A DNA stretch of 64,000 nt from Laburnicola sp. R22_1 (GCA_014281115.1 JACONQ010000005.1:2728001-2792000), one strand, 5' to 3'; shown: positions 24,152-34,972, numbered from the stretch's first letter. The notes: a model not told the origin generated them from the letters alone. A program made the numbers and translations.

Positions 24152-25204
24152 CGCACAATAGATGATCGCTCGCGTCATGCTTCGGCTCCCTACTGTGGCT
24201 GATCCCAATCGCACCCTTGTTTTTACATACTTTGGCTGTTAAACCTTAGTTGTGCTTGCTGTTAAGTCTTATAATCTGTAAAAGGTTAGGTCGACTATAA
24301 ACGGATATGAATGAATGAATGAAAATAGATGATCGCATATTCTACTCCAACTTCCTCCACGTCTGCACTCCACGCTAACCGTTTTCAGTGGACCTCGGCT
24401 CCACCTTTACCCAACATAATAATATATCACTCAATCCTTCTCCCCCGGGGTCAATCCGTGATTTCACGTGATCCTGGGCCGGCTGTTTGACCGACCACCG
24501 TGTTACGTAATCGATGATTTCTTCGACGACATTTTTCGCTGCAACAACGACGACGACAATCACGACAGCAACTAACCCAACCGAATTCGATGACAGCCGT
24601 GTCGCCGTGGGTATCGGATTCGGACGCGATATCGGGTCGCCAGAAAGTTATCGCGTCGCCAGACATAATAGATAAAGAGCTGGATTTAAAAGACAGTGGT
24701 AGTAGTTATACGTTAAAAATAAAGATTTAGTATACTAGGCGTCGCTAATGTTGCAAGAGACTTATACACTATGCGTATAGCAAACTATAGTTGCAACTCC
24801 GCGCTCCACTGCGGCTCTCTAACAGTTTACTAGTTAAGAGATAATATATAACTTAGTTATACTAGACTATTTATTAATTGCTATTGCTAATGCTACTAAG
24901 TAGAACGTTAATAATAAAATATTGTTATTTTGTGTATATTTTGTTACTACTACTATGTGCTAGGTACTAGGTTTTAGTGCCTTTTATTTTACTCCTCTCT
25001 GTGTATAGTGCGGATTCGACCTTAGAATCTTAACACGACGAAGATCTTCAATATCACTCAATCTATCAACCTTCCCTCCGAATCCATTATTCGACTACAA
25101 CTAAAATCTGAAATAACTAGTGGTCGGAATTATCTGCGCTTGTCACCCATCTAAAGGTGACCCTCTATCCCGAAGAGAGCCATCGCAAACCCACGTCCGC
25201 CGTG
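24152..25204. other. AT-rich interval, possible decayed repeat
   Basis: No gene supported. 24660-25000 is markedly AT-rich with many TA dinucleotides (ATAATATATAAC near 24841), unlike the flanking housekeeping DNA. It could be a RIP-degraded LTR fragment, but I could not define ends or a target duplication. Confidence 0.4.
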
Positions 25205-28200
25205 ATGACTTCTGACCTTCCCCAACATCCGCCTAAACGGTAACTTATCCCCTGGCAAAAGAAGGACGAGCAAAACACCCGCGTACGGTCCGAATGGCTC
25301 ATCTCTTTCAAAAAACTGCCAGGAAGCCACGAAACGAGTTATATGCATGTGCCGAGGTCGTGTGGTTTGCTGAGTAAAGAAGAGCTGAGACTTACTGAAG
25401 TTTCCGATGCTACGGCATTGGGGCAGGCCATCGGATCGCGGGAGGTGAAGTGCGTAGATGTTACGAGGGCATTATTCAAGGTATGTGGAGCTCTAGTGAT
25501 TTGCAATTCCGCGTCTTCTTGGTCGAAGACTGGGACAGGCTCGATGCATAGAGCGAATACGAGGACGTTGGGCTCTGTATGATTGCGGTTATTGCTTATT
25601 TTCGCATTCATCCAAGCTTGAGAGGAGTAATCTGAGTAGCTCAGGGTTGACGAACGACAGAGAGCCGCGATAGCACATCAGTTGACGAATTGCTTAACCA
25701 AGATCTTTTTCAGCCACGCATTGAAGATGACCAAAGAGCTGGATGACCACCTAGACTCTAGAAATCCGCCTCTGGGGCCGCTGCACGGCGTAACAATCTC
25801 ACTAGAAGACACCGACAAAGTCGAAGGGTACGATGCGTCCATCGGTATCGAGCCACTTCCATCTCAGCATGGCGCACTGGCACTTTACGGCAGCAGCAAC
25901 ACGCTTCTTCTTTGTTCTTGTCTTTTTAAAATGCTCGCGACAAGTACGCTTCTTGCTTGTATAGACGGTATCTATTGGACGGCGATCTCTCCTATTTTCT
26001 CTGCACTGATGAAAACATGTTTTACAGCGTTTAGACATGGGTGTAGAGCAAGAAACAGACTATGCGAAAACGAAACATATATAAACACATATATTAGATC
26101 ATTTAATATCTTGTCCCCAACCTGAAGCGATGTTGACACACACACCATCTCTCTTCTATTCGCATCCGTCGATAAAACACACATCTCCCCCGTATCTGTC
26201 TACCAACCTCTCGACTTCTCCCAGCACCCTACTCCAATTTCGCCGCAAGCGCAATAACCTGGTCCAGAAGCGCCTGGTCCTCGCCCGCTCCGTTGCTAGT
26301 AACCTTGTCCCTGAGGTGGTCGACCTGAGAACCAGCCGCCTCAGGCGGGTTTCCTTGCGCCGTCTGAATCCTGTTAACCTGCATCTGCAAGAAGAACTTA
26401 GGCACCTTGATCGCCAGGTTCCCGCCCACGCTGCGAATACCCGCTTCAGTGGCGAAATAAGCGTTTAGCCCATCCTGGAACAGTTCGAGGTCGTTCTCGG
26501 CGAGTGGGTCGGTAGTTCGGAACATGTCGAGCGCGAACTCGAGGGGTGACTGGTCCGATTGACTGAAGTCGAAATCCGAAAAGGTTATTTGACCGGCGGT
26601 AACATCGGGCACGTTCTCAATAGTGGTGACGTCCCCGGAGCAGGTCACCTTGTCTGCGAGGTTGTTGGCGATATCTGCGACTTCGTTGGGAAGCTCCTCG
26701 TTGCCGATTACGAAGCAGGGGGCGTTTTGGCGCGGGGTGATGGAGGGAAGCGCAGTAGCGATGCTGCTGAGGAGAGCCAAAGTGAGGGTTTTGGTGTACA
26801 TGTTTGCGGATGATGGTTCGATGGGTTGTCCTGGTGGATGGTTGGCGTGGTATGTGGACCAAAAAAATATATCCTGGCTAGAAATGAAGATTAATGCCCT
26901 GACCGGAGGGTTAAGTAACGACTGGCGTTGATGCGAAAAGAAGATAATGAGTGAATGAGGTGTCAAGGTGATGCCCAAGGGCGCACATCGCACAGCTCTT
27001 ATAAACACATCGCGACCACTATTGCAGGATCTAGAGATCAGACGCTACAACGCTTGTGAGCTTTCTCACATTGGTGTTGTATCAAAAGAGCGCTCGCGTA
27101 ATTTGTGACAGGGCTGTCAAGACATTCTGGGTTTGAGGTTGCCAACACCATGCCTAACGCGGCTGCCGAATTCCGATGTCCTTGGTTTATCCGCCCGCAA
27201 AGTGGTCCCTGCGTGTTTCTGTGCCACAGTTTCGCGATGCCGTTTGTTAAGCGGCCGAGGCTTGGAGGACTTGGTAGAAGGGGACACGGGGTGCAGCCTG
27301 CAGGTGTCATGAAAGGAGGCGCTGGAGATGCGCCGCCTTAGCCGGAGAGTATCAAGTCACGATAGCGGGCGGCATCGACGAAAGTCTGTTGGTCATTGAA
27401 ATGATATTTGAATGGTTCGCTTGCGTCCTGGGTCGGTGGTGTTGTTGTGGTGACAAGGCGAAGGACAGCCGTCTGCACTTGACGCCTGAATTCCGTCGTC
27501 AGTCCCGCTAGTGGCCTCGGCTCAGCCTCTGGAGTCTGTACAAACACCATGAACTGCACGAATATCGCCAGCTCGCCACACAAAAGTTACGATGATATTC
27601 TTGTTAGTATTAGTAGTGGGTCTCGTGGTACTCCTCTCATTCGGGCATCGCCTCACCCCTCTGCTGCATGACTCCGAAAGAATTCATCTCACACTCTCCG
27701 CAAATTGTCTCCGCATAGGAGAAGTCGTGATTAAAGTTCCTAGCGCGGGGACTCATCAGACCATTTTCCGACAGGTCTTCACTATGCTCGAGTTTGGAAA
27801 AACGAAATGAATGGAGGCTCTATCCGGATTCCGACGATGTGCGAAGGACTCTTCGGCGTGAAGCCAAGTTGGGAGCGCATTCCCTACGCAGGCCAAGAAA
27901 AATAGACGCAAGCCTGGCGTTTATCGGAACAGAAGCCGTGGGAACTAGATCCAGACGTTGTTTCCGGGTCTTGGAGTTCACTATCCTCTGGAGAGGGGAA
28001 GAAGTTCGAGCTGCTCGAGTCGCACGAGGAGCCGCTCTCACCCTGGCTAAAGCCACGCATGCGCCAGAAAGAGCCGTTAGCCTTCGATGAGCTTCGGAAA
28101 CTGCATGCGCGGAGAAACGAGCTGCAGACGAAATTTCTCAGCATCTGGAAGGATGCGGAGGGAAGAGACATCGATGCTTTCGTCTGTCCTGTAGCGCCTC

Positions 28201-28540
28201 ATCCAGTTTCGGGGATTGACAGTTACAATGGCGTAAGTTATACAAGCTCGTTCGTGCGGTTGAATTACCCGGCAGGTGTCATCCTAGTGCGATAATTCGA
28301 GAAAAGCGACATGGAAGGTGAGATGTTGACAACCAAAATACTTCGAAACTGGGACAAGAGGAACCGGGAGCTATGTGAGTGCTTGGTAAAGAGAAAAGGG
28401 GCAAGTGGATGTTTACTAACTTTGAACAGGGACGAATTTCGATCGGTTGGTGTATGTCAGAACGCCACTGTGTGTGCAAGAGGTAGCGCCGAAGTTGGAA
28501 GAAAGGCGGCCTTGTGATGCTCTGAGGACTGGTAGGTAGG
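25205..28540 (+). pseudogene. Amidase (acetamidase/AmdS-like), decayed and split by an insertion
   Basis: N-terminal part: the frame from the ATG at 25205 meets TAA at 25241, then stays open (SEWLISFKKLPGSHET, PRSCGLLSKEELRLTE, SREVKCVDVTRALFK). After an apparent intron starting at 25480, RAAIAHQLTNCLTKIFF, GPLHGVTISLEDTDKVEG and YDASIG follow. Homology stops near 25870. The C-terminal part resumes at about 27500. 'NGGSIRIPTMCEGLFGVKPS' (27807-27870) holds the amidase-signature 'GGSIRIP' segment. After frameshifts come 'DAFVCPVAPHPVSGIDSYNGVSY' pieces (28170-28260). The terminal 'VYVRTPLCVQEVAPKLEERR' lies in a third frame near 28450-28510. In a working enzyme this Ser-cisSer-Lys hydrolase releases ammonia from amides. 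Here a stop, several frameshifts and a ~1.6-kb insertion remove function. Confidence 0.85.
26229..26801 (-). CDS. Small secreted protein, candidate effector or surface protein
   Basis: Intronless frame of 190 residues starting MYTKTLTLALLSSIATALPS, a clear signal peptide, followed by a dibasic-like TPRQ site. The mature protein is acidic with two Cys (APCFVIG and KVTCSGD), enough for one disulphide. A hydrophobic/amphipathic C-terminal half follows (IRSVGGNLAIKVPKFFLQMQ, then a Gln/Ala/Leu-rich tail). No catalytic motif is recognised. It lies antisense inside the broken amidase, so the segment that interrupted the amidase probably carried it. A TATA-like sequence (AAAAATATAT) lies about 55 bases upstream of the start on the minus strand (around 26860-26870). 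Confidence 0.72.
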   Translation of the reverse strand: MYTKTLTLALLSSIATALPSITPRQNAPCFVIGNEELPNEVADIANNLADKVTCSGDVTTIENVPDVTAGQITFSDFDFSQSDQSPLEFALDMFRTTDPLAENDLELFQDGLNAYFATEAGIRSVGGNLAIKVPKFFLQMQVNRIQTAQGNPPEAAGSQVDHLRDKVTSNGAGEDQALLDQVIALAAKLE

Positions 28541-29175
28541 ACGGCAGTTGTTTCAAAGTTGTAGAGACATTTAAATCTTTATTCGTCCTCGTCGGTTGAA
28601 TGACTTTCAGTCTGGTGTGTCGTCATGTTGTACTTTTGTTTGCTCCGCGACCGCATATATTATTGTGTATAACATGGACGATCACGCTTGCTGTACACTC
28701 AACAAAGATCGCTCGCGGCCCTGATATCTACACAGAATCAGCATTCCACAGACTAAGGTTGGCTGCCATCCCTGTTTGAGGTTCCGGTTCCATGTCCGCA
28801 CCAGCCCAACCAAACCGAGTCAACTCTCTCCAGCGCACTTAGACATTATCAGAGACCTTAAATGCATTCCCAGTCTTCAATGGTATTTAAATATAGTTAG
28901 ACCATGTTAGTCGCGGCTCCAAGTTCTCGACCGTACCTAGCCTAGCGCGGCTGAGCTAGATGTCCGAATTGGTCGCACTATCCTCGGTTCCATGGTGGGG
29001 TAACCCCCCAATGCCCCTCATGCCTCACGCCCACATGCTAATAATAAATTTGCGTCATGGTGACTCGGACCACTCTTGAAACTGATCCTACAGTCGTCGT
29101 ATATGGGTGTATTAATTTTGTAAACTGGAAAATTGCAACAAGAAACAAATTTCCACTCTGAAAGATTCAGATCGA
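28541..29175. other. Intergenic region before the tRNA gene
   Basis: No supported gene, and no repeat that I could pair. Confidence 0.4.
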
Positions 29176-29258
29176 GCCGGCATGGCGCAGTGGTAACGCG
29201 TCGCACTTGTATCTTTGAGCAAATGCGAAGATCCCTAGTTCAATTCTGGGTGTCGGCA
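29176..29258 (+). tRNA. tRNA-Thr (anticodon UGU) with an 11-nt intron
   Basis: The acceptor stem GCCGGCA pairs with TGTCGGC (one G-T), followed by discriminator A. The D arm is GCGC-AGTGGTA-ACGC. The anticodon stem TCGCA/TGCGA is perfect, and the T arm is CCTAG-TTCAATT-CTGGG. The anticodon loop is 18 nt instead of 7, which fits C-T-TGT-A plus an 11-nt intron (TCTTTGAGCAA) at the canonical position after base 37, then A. This gives anticodon UGU (Thr, codon ACA). A T5 run right after the gene (29262-29268 area) is a pol III terminator. Confidence 0.9.
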
Positions 29259-30839
29259 TTGTTTTTGAGTGTTTTTTTTGTTGGCGGGGGGGCGGGGTTT
29301 CTTTTTGCGGATGGGTCGATGGTGTGGTTGGGAATGGCTGGGCTGTGGTGGGCGATAAGCGGACCAACCATTTTTTTTGGGTGTGTTGCAAGAGCGGAAC
29401 TGCATATGGAAGGCGTGAGTAATGGGCTCCATGTGGGTCACACTTGGAACAGGTAAAGACTCAATCATAAGAAATGGGTTCGAGGCATGTAGCTAAACTA
29501 TCGGCTGGTTACTGTGAGCGCATGGTAGAAACCCATGTAGCAACAGTCTTACACGTGATATTTTTGCTCTTATATTCGAATTCATTCCTGCCCCTTAACG
29601 CCCTGTCGTCTAACTCCGGTCGTTTATGACAAGTTTTGTACCAAATCGAAGTATTGGGCCGGTGAAATTTCAGGACCACAGGATGGAAAACCGCGTAGTA
29701 GAGTGATAGCACTACCTCCAACGGTTATAAGTCTCCGACTTTCTGTGTACAATAGTTCTGTACTTTTAATTAATGAGCGCTCTGTCGTAGATTTCGTCTC
29801 CTCAAGCGAGTATTTCGGTTGAAATCTAAACAGTTCCGACGATATTTCAAGCCTGGGATAATAGGCTCACACAGAACAGAGTGGAATGGTGCCTCCTAAG
29901 TCTTTGAAACCTCAGCTTTCATCTTTAATCCCTCCATAATCTTCGTAATCTTCATCTCGAAACGCGGCCTTTCCTCTTCCTCGATGTCCTAAATTATAAT
30001 CCTTTCTTGGTCAAAGACGAGGAGGAGGAGTACTTGGCTGATAACTTGCGGGTGGGAACACTTGTAGGCTGTATTTTATTAAACTTCTCAACTAATCAAC
30101 TTGCAATAATCCCTAGAAGAGGGTCGCAATACACTCCCTGCGCAGATATCTAACATCGACATGAACAAGAAGATAGCAGCACCACGTCGGCGCAGTCTAT
30201 AAACTTCCCCCAGAACAATTCAAAGTCGTCCGCGTATGCCATCCTCCGATGACTTTTGGGGCTGCTTATATCCATTTCGCTTTCTCTACAAAGTAAAGGC
30301 CTTGACTTGGAACCAAGTATAACGTGGTGCGGCACTGATAGATGGCCCGAGGCATGTTGTGCCAGGCTACAAGAACCGTTAGACATTCGAGTTTCTTATA
30401 TTGCACCAAAGGTAGCCATGATATACTATGACTTTGGAACAAATGGATGCACGCGTGCCAGGCCAGTGTAGCAGTGAAGTCTAAAGACACCAGATTAACT
30501 TCACGTTTCGACCTGGGGATCCTACACTGAGGGTAGCCAGACCCAATTTTCGGCAAACTTTCGGTGGGGGAGCGAACTTCGCTAGCCGTACGAGAGTGAA
30601 TGGCGAGCACCTGGTTTTCCAACGCAGAAGTGAAGGACTAGTGGTTTTTCGCAATTTCACCTCAGTTGGAGCAGCAACAGGGCGCTAAAGAGTTTTCATG
30701 TTGCTGCTGCCTCTCTCTCCCTTCCTTTCCTCCCCAGGACACGACGCAGTTTCCTCAGACCACGACGCTGCCGATTTCCCTGTGCGTATTTTTCCTCAAG
30801 AACTCCGCTGACCAGTGACAGCAGTAGATACCCCGGACA
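29259..30839. other. Intergenic region between tRNA-Thr and the RNase H gene
   Basis: Only short frames without recognisable content. The pyrimidine-rich region 30700-30800 is a plausible leader for the downstream gene. Confidence 0.45.
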
Positions 30840-31778
30840 ATGGGGAAAGGCGAGAAAAGGACCCTGCAAAGGGCGATCGCTCAGCGTCTGGTGGGCGACA
30901 GAATCTTCCCAGGAAAGGTTCTGCCCAACCCACCCGACTGGCAAGAGGAGGACGACGTCCGGACGGGGTTTCTCGTGCGGCAGAGCGAGCGAGAGAGGGA
31001 AAATTGCCAGCGCGTACGCCAATGGGTGGTGTATTACGCCGACGGCAGTCTCGTGAGAAACGGGAGGATGGGAGCCGGCGTTTGCTGGGCAACCATCGAG
31101 TCTAATGGGGAGGTGTCAAAGGAGAACGGATACCATTATCACCTGGGCACTGATAGTGGTAGCTCCACTGACGCTGAACTATGGGCTCTGTCGAAAGCCC
31201 TCGAGCTGGCGCTGGAGGATTACTCCCAGAGGGAACGTCTGGACACCGTATATGTCTATACGGATTCGAAGTCCGTCCTCGAAATATTGCTGCCGGAGGG
31301 GAACAAGGCCCTGATTGGGCCAATCTGGGAGGACATGGACGACGGGCCCCTTGCCATTGAGGCCGTCTTCGACCACGCCGAGCACTTGGCCCAGCTGGGA
31401 GTGGAGTTGGTGCTCTCCCATGTCAAGGGGCACAAGGTAAGCAAAGGCAATCAACTGGCGGACGAGCTGGCAAAGCGGGGGGCCCAGAGTTCTAAAAGAA
31501 AGGAGCGGATGGAGTTTGCAGAGCAGGGGGATGCACCACCGAAGGTGCAGAGCCAAGGCGAGGAAATCGCCCAAGAGTGGGCGCGCAGGAAGAGAGAAGC
31601 CGTCAAAGGCCACAGAGCGTCGGCGAAGAGGAATTTACCGTATAGGGCCGCTACGCCCCCGGTTGAGGAACTCGACGGCGACCGGGAGGACGAGGTGTGG
31701 GGTTCGGATACCATGTACGTGGACATGGACATATCCTCGGACGACTCCGACTCGGACGCCAACGCCAACGACAACTAG
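30840..31778 (+). CDS. Stand-alone RNase H-domain protein
   Basis: Single exon of 312 residues. Residues ~62-205 form an RNase HI fold with all four carboxylates in place: 'YYADGS' (first Asp), 'TDAELWALSKAL' (Glu), 'VYTDSKSVLEI' (second Asp) and 'GNQLADELAKRGA' (last Asp), with 'SHVKGHK' before the last motif. The N-terminal ~60 residues are charged. The C-terminal ~100 are Lys/Arg- then Asp/Ser-rich (ending in an SDDSDSD run). No reverse transcriptase or endonuclease lies beside it. It may be a domesticated retroelement RNase H or a member of the fungal RNase H-like expansion. Predicted activity is cleavage of RNA in RNA-DNA hybrids. Confidence 0.8.
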   Translation: MGKGEKRTLQRAIAQRLVGDRIFPGKVLPNPPDWQEEDDVRTGFLVRQSERERENCQRVRQWVVYYADGSLVRNGRMGAGVCWATIESNGEVSKENGYHYHLGTDSGSSTDAELWALSKALELALEDYSQRERLDTVYVYTDSKSVLEILLPEGNKALIGPIWEDMDDGPLAIEAVFDHAEHLAQLGVELVLSHVKGHKVSKGNQLADELAKRGAQSSKRKERMEFAEQGDAPPKVQSQGEEIAQEWARRKREAVKGHRASAKRNLPYRAATPPVEELDGDREDEVWGSDTMYVDMDISSDDSDSDANANDN

Positions 31779-31929
31779 GCCGCGGCCGGCACGTCCTCAC
31801 TCCACGTCACGTCACGTTCATGGCCATCGCGCGGTGGAGCTTGTTCGCCTTGGACTCGTCTCGTCCAAGCGCAACGGCCGTCACGTGATGGGCATGACGT
31901 GACGTGGTGGGGGCCTCTGTCGTGTTGCG

Positions 31930-31949
31930 CGAAATGCCTGGAAGCTTCG
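31930..31949 (+). promoter_or_regulatory. Gapped heat-shock element upstream of HSP104
   Basis: The 20 bases read as 5-bp units cGAAa, tgcct, gGAAg, cTTCg. This matches the gapped Hsf1 site pattern nGAAn(5)nGAAnnTTCn, placed about 255 bp before the HSP104 start codon and 85 bp before its TATA box. This position fits heat-shock control. Confidence 0.6.
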
Positions 31950-32031
31950 ACCGACCCTCGAGAAGCTGCACGATGCCGCCAGTTCGTTCCGCCTCTCTCC
32001 ACATCTCTCTCCCCTCGCCACACCTCTCTGC

Positions 32032-32037
32032 TATAAA
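32032..32037 (+). promoter_or_regulatory. TATA box of HSP104
   Basis: TATAAA in a pyrimidine-rich context, 167 bp upstream of the ATG and downstream of the heat-shock element; strongly inducible fungal genes commonly have such a box. Confidence 0.6.
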
Positions 32038-32203
32038 GCGCTCTTGCTGCACACCCAAGCCGCTCTTCGAATTCGATTTTGCCTCTGCAACCACCAACTG
32101 CATTGCACTCTGATCTTCTCTCACCCACAGCCACAACGGGTACCCCTCCAGCATACTCACAGAGTCCCTGCTTGCGATAGCCACAGCATCGCCACATTCC
32201 ACC

Positions 32204-34972
32204 ATGACCTCGTTCGACTCGTATACCGACAAGGCAGCCAAAGCGCTCGCCGACAGCTTCGAGCTCGCCAAGGGCTACGCACACTCACAACTCACACCCA
32301 TACATCTCGCCGTCTCGCTCATCGACCCGCCGCCCGACGATGCAAACAAGGCCGGCCTCACGCAACCTTCGGTACCCTTCTTCCGCCAGGTCATCGACCG
32401 CGCAAATGGCGACCCTCAGATGCTCGAGCGCTCTCTCAAAAAGGCCCTCGTGCGCCTACCGAGCCAGGACCCGCCGCCCGACCGCACCTCGCCGTCACCA
32501 GCAATGGCCAAGATCCTGCGCGCCGCCGAAGAGCTCGCCCGCACCCAGAAGGACAGCTACATCGCCGTCGAGCACCTCATACAATGTCTCTGCCAGGACT
32601 CATCGATCCAGCGCTGTCTGTCCGAGTCCAACGTACCCAACACCAAACTAGTCGACCAGGCCATCCAAGCCATCCGCGGTACGAAGCGCGTCGACTCCAA
32701 GACGGCAGATGCCGAGGAAGAGAACGAGAACCTCAAAAAGTTTACCATCGACATGACGGCAATGGCGCGGGAAGGCAAGATCGACCCAGTCATTGGCCGC
32801 GAGGAGGAGATCCGACGAGTGATCCGCATCCTGACACGCCGGACCAAGAACAACCCCGTACTCATCGGTGAGCCCGGTGTCGGAAAAACCACCGTGGTCG
32901 AAGGTCTCGCCCGCCGCATCGTCGATGCCGATGTCCCCGCCAACCTCGCAGCCTGCAAGCTACTCTCTCTCGACGTAGGTGCCTTGGTCGCCGGCAGCAA
33001 ATACCGGGGTGAATTCGAGGAACGCATGAAGGGCGTGTTGAAGGAGATTGAGGATTCCAGGGATATGATAGTATTGTTCGTGGACGAAATCCATCTTCTG
33101 ATGGGAGCTGGTTCATCCGGCGAGGGCGGCATGGATGCTGCCAACCTGCTGAAGCCCATGCTAGCACGCGGTCAGCTCCACTGCATTGGCGCGACTACTC
33201 TCGGCGAGTTCCGGAAGTACATTGAGAAGGATGCGGCTTTTGAACGACGTTTCCAGCAGGTGCTAGTCAAGGAGCCTACGATTCCTGAGACCATCTCCAT
33301 TCTACGTGGTCTGAAAGAGCGATACGAAACCCACCATGGTGTCACCATCATGGACGGCGCCATTGTCTCTGCAGCCACTCTTGCGGCCCGTTACCTTACA
33401 CAGCGTCGACTCCCCGACTCGGCGGTCGATCTGATCGACGAGGCCGCTGCCGCAGTCCGCGTCACCCGGGAATCACAACCAGAAGCCCTCGACAACATGG
33501 AGCGCCGCGTCCGCCAACTGCAGATTGAAATTCACGCTCTGGGCCGCGAAAAGGACGAAGCCTCTCAAGCCCGCCTCAAGGAAGCCAGGGCTGAAGCTGC
33601 CAACATCGAAGAAGAGCTGAGGCCCCTCCGGGAGATGTACGAACGCGAAAAAGGCCGCAGCAAGGAGATTCAAGAAGCCAAAATTAAGCTTGACAACCTT
33701 CATACCAAGCTCGCCGAAGCTGAGCGTGTACGCGACCTTCAGACTGCTTCAGATCTGACTTACTACGCTATACCAGATTTGAAACAGCGCATCGCCGAAC
33801 TGGAACAGGAGAAAAAGAAGGCGGATGCCGAAATGTGGGCTCACCAGGACGGTGGAGGTGAGGCACTGCTCAGCGACGCTGTCGGTCCAGACCAGATCAA
33901 CGAGATCGTCGCGCGTTGGACAGGTATCCCAGTCACGAGGCTCAAGACCACCGAGAAGGATAAGCTGCTGAATATGGAGCGACACCTGAGCAAGATCGTT
34001 GTTGGACAGAAGGAAGCAGTACACTCGGTCTCTAACGCGATTCGTCTGCAGCGATCCGGACTCTCCAACCCGAATCAGCCCCCGAGCTTCCTATTCTGCG
34101 GTCCTTCTGGTACTGGTAAGACGTTGCTTACCAAGGCTCTTGCTGAGTTCCTGTTCGACGATCCAAAGTCCATGATCCGCTTCGATATGTCCGAATACCA
34201 GGAGCGTCATTCTCTCAGCAGGATGATTGGTGCGCCACCAGGCTACGTCGGTCACGATGCGGGTGGTCAACTCACCGAAGCACTCCGGCGCCGTCCGTTC
34301 TCTATTTTGCTATTCGATGAGGTGGAGAAAGCTGCCAAGGAAGTTCTGACGGTTCTCTTGCAGCTCATGGACGACGGACGCATCACCGACGGCCAAGGCA
34401 GGCAGGTGGATGCAAAGAACTGCATCGTCGTCATGACTTCCAACTTGGGCGCCGAATATCTCTCTCGGCCGAACGCACCTGATGGAAGGATTGATCCCAC
34501 CACTCGAGAAATGGTCATGGGCGCGCTGCGCAACTACTTCCTTCCCGAATTCCTGAACCGTATCTCGTCGACTGTCATCTTCAACCGCCTCACAAGGAAG
34601 GAGATCCGCAAGATTGTCGACGTGCGCATGACCGAAATCCAGAAACGACTCAACGCCAACGGACGCAATGTGCGCATCGAGATGACCAACGAAGTGCGCG
34701 ACTACCTCGGTACTGCCGGCTACTCCCCTGCCTACGGTGCTCGTCCTCTCGCACGTCTCATCGAGAAGGAGGTACTGAACCGCATGGCCGTCATGATCCT
34801 ACGCGGAAGTATCAAGGACGGTGAAACTGCGCGGGTGGTGCTCGAAGATGGCCACGTCGTAGTCCTACCCAATCACACCGACAGCGACGAGGATTCAGAG
34901 ATGTACGACGAGTCTGATGCTGTGGCGGAATTGGATGACGAGGCTGATGGAGGTATGGATCTCTACGAGTAA
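32204..34972 (+). CDS. HSP104: Heat shock protein 104 (ClpB-type AAA+ disaggregase)
   Basis: Single exon of 922 residues, the normal Hsp104 length. The Clp N-domain pair covers residues ~1-150. NBD1 has Walker A GEPGVGKT (222-229) and Walker B 'VLFVDEIHLL'. A coiled-coil middle domain (about 410-540) is rich in Glu/Lys/Arg. NBD2 has Walker A GPSGTGKT (633-640), the substrate-loop 'GAPPGYVGHDAGGQL' and Walker B 'ILLFDEVEKA', then the 'RP' sensor-2 region (YGARPLARLIEKEV). Both ATP sites look intact. The hexamer threads aggregated proteins through its pore with Hsp70 help; it gives thermotolerance and fragments prion amyloids. The acidic tail ends GGMDLYE. A heat-shock element and TATA box lie upstream. 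Confidence 0.97.
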   Translation: MTSFDSYTDKAAKALADSFELAKGYAHSQLTPIHLAVSLIDPPPDDANKAGLTQPSVPFFRQVIDRANGDPQMLERSLKKALVRLPSQDPPPDRTSPSPAMAKILRAAEELARTQKDSYIAVEHLIQCLCQDSSIQRCLSESNVPNTKLVDQAIQAIRGTKRVDSKTADAEEENENLKKFTIDMTAMAREGKIDPVIGREEEIRRVIRILTRRTKNNPVLIGEPGVGKTTVVEGLARRIVDADVPANLAACKLLSLDVGALVAGSKYRGEFEERMKGVLKEIEDSRDMIVLFVDEIHLLMGAGSSGEGGMDAANLLKPMLARGQLHCIGATTLGEFRKYIEKDAAFERRFQQVLVKEPTIPETISILRGLKERYETHHGVTIMDGAIVSAATLAARYLTQRRLPDSAVDLIDEAAAAVRVTRESQPEALDNMERRVRQLQIEIHALGREKDEASQARLKEARAEAANIEEELRPLREMYEREKGRSKEIQEAKIKLDNLHTKLAEAERVRDLQTASDLTYYAIPDLKQRIAELEQEKKKADAEMWAHQDGGGEALLSDAVGPDQINEIVARWTGIPVTRLKTTEKDKLLNMERHLSKIVVGQKEAVHSVSNAIRLQRSGLSNPNQPPSFLFCGPSGTGKTLLTKALAEFLFDDPKSMIRFDMSEYQERHSLSRMIGAPPGYVGHDAGGQLTEALRRRPFSILLFDEVEKAAKEVLTVLLQLMDDGRITDGQGRQVDAKNCIVVMTSNLGAEYLSRPNAPDGRIDPTTREMVMGALRNYFLPEFLNRISSTVIFNRLTRKEIRKIVDVRMTEIQKRLNANGRNVRIEMTNEVRDYLGTAGYSPAYGARPLARLIEKEVLNRMAVMILRGSIKDGETARVVLEDGHVVVLPNHTDSDEDSEMYDESDAVAELDDEADGGMDLYE

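Larger units (their letters stand above)
31779..32203. other. HSP104 promoter interval
   Basis: No gene. Contains the heat-shock element and TATA box listed below and a C-rich leader ending CACCATGACC at the HSP104 start. Confidence 0.5.

Noticed and set aside
24660..25010. Solo LTR
   Set aside because: AT-rich and repeat-like, but no TG...CA ends or short target duplication could be identified.
29176..29258. Reading the tRNA anticodon as GUA (Tyr)
   Set aside because: The perfect TCGCA/TGCGA stem fixes the loop so that bases 34-36 are TGT; Tyr would need a shifted, unpaired stem.
32557..33159. 200-codon frame antisense to HSP104
   Set aside because: It is a shadow of the strongly biased codon use of HSP104; no start context and no domain.
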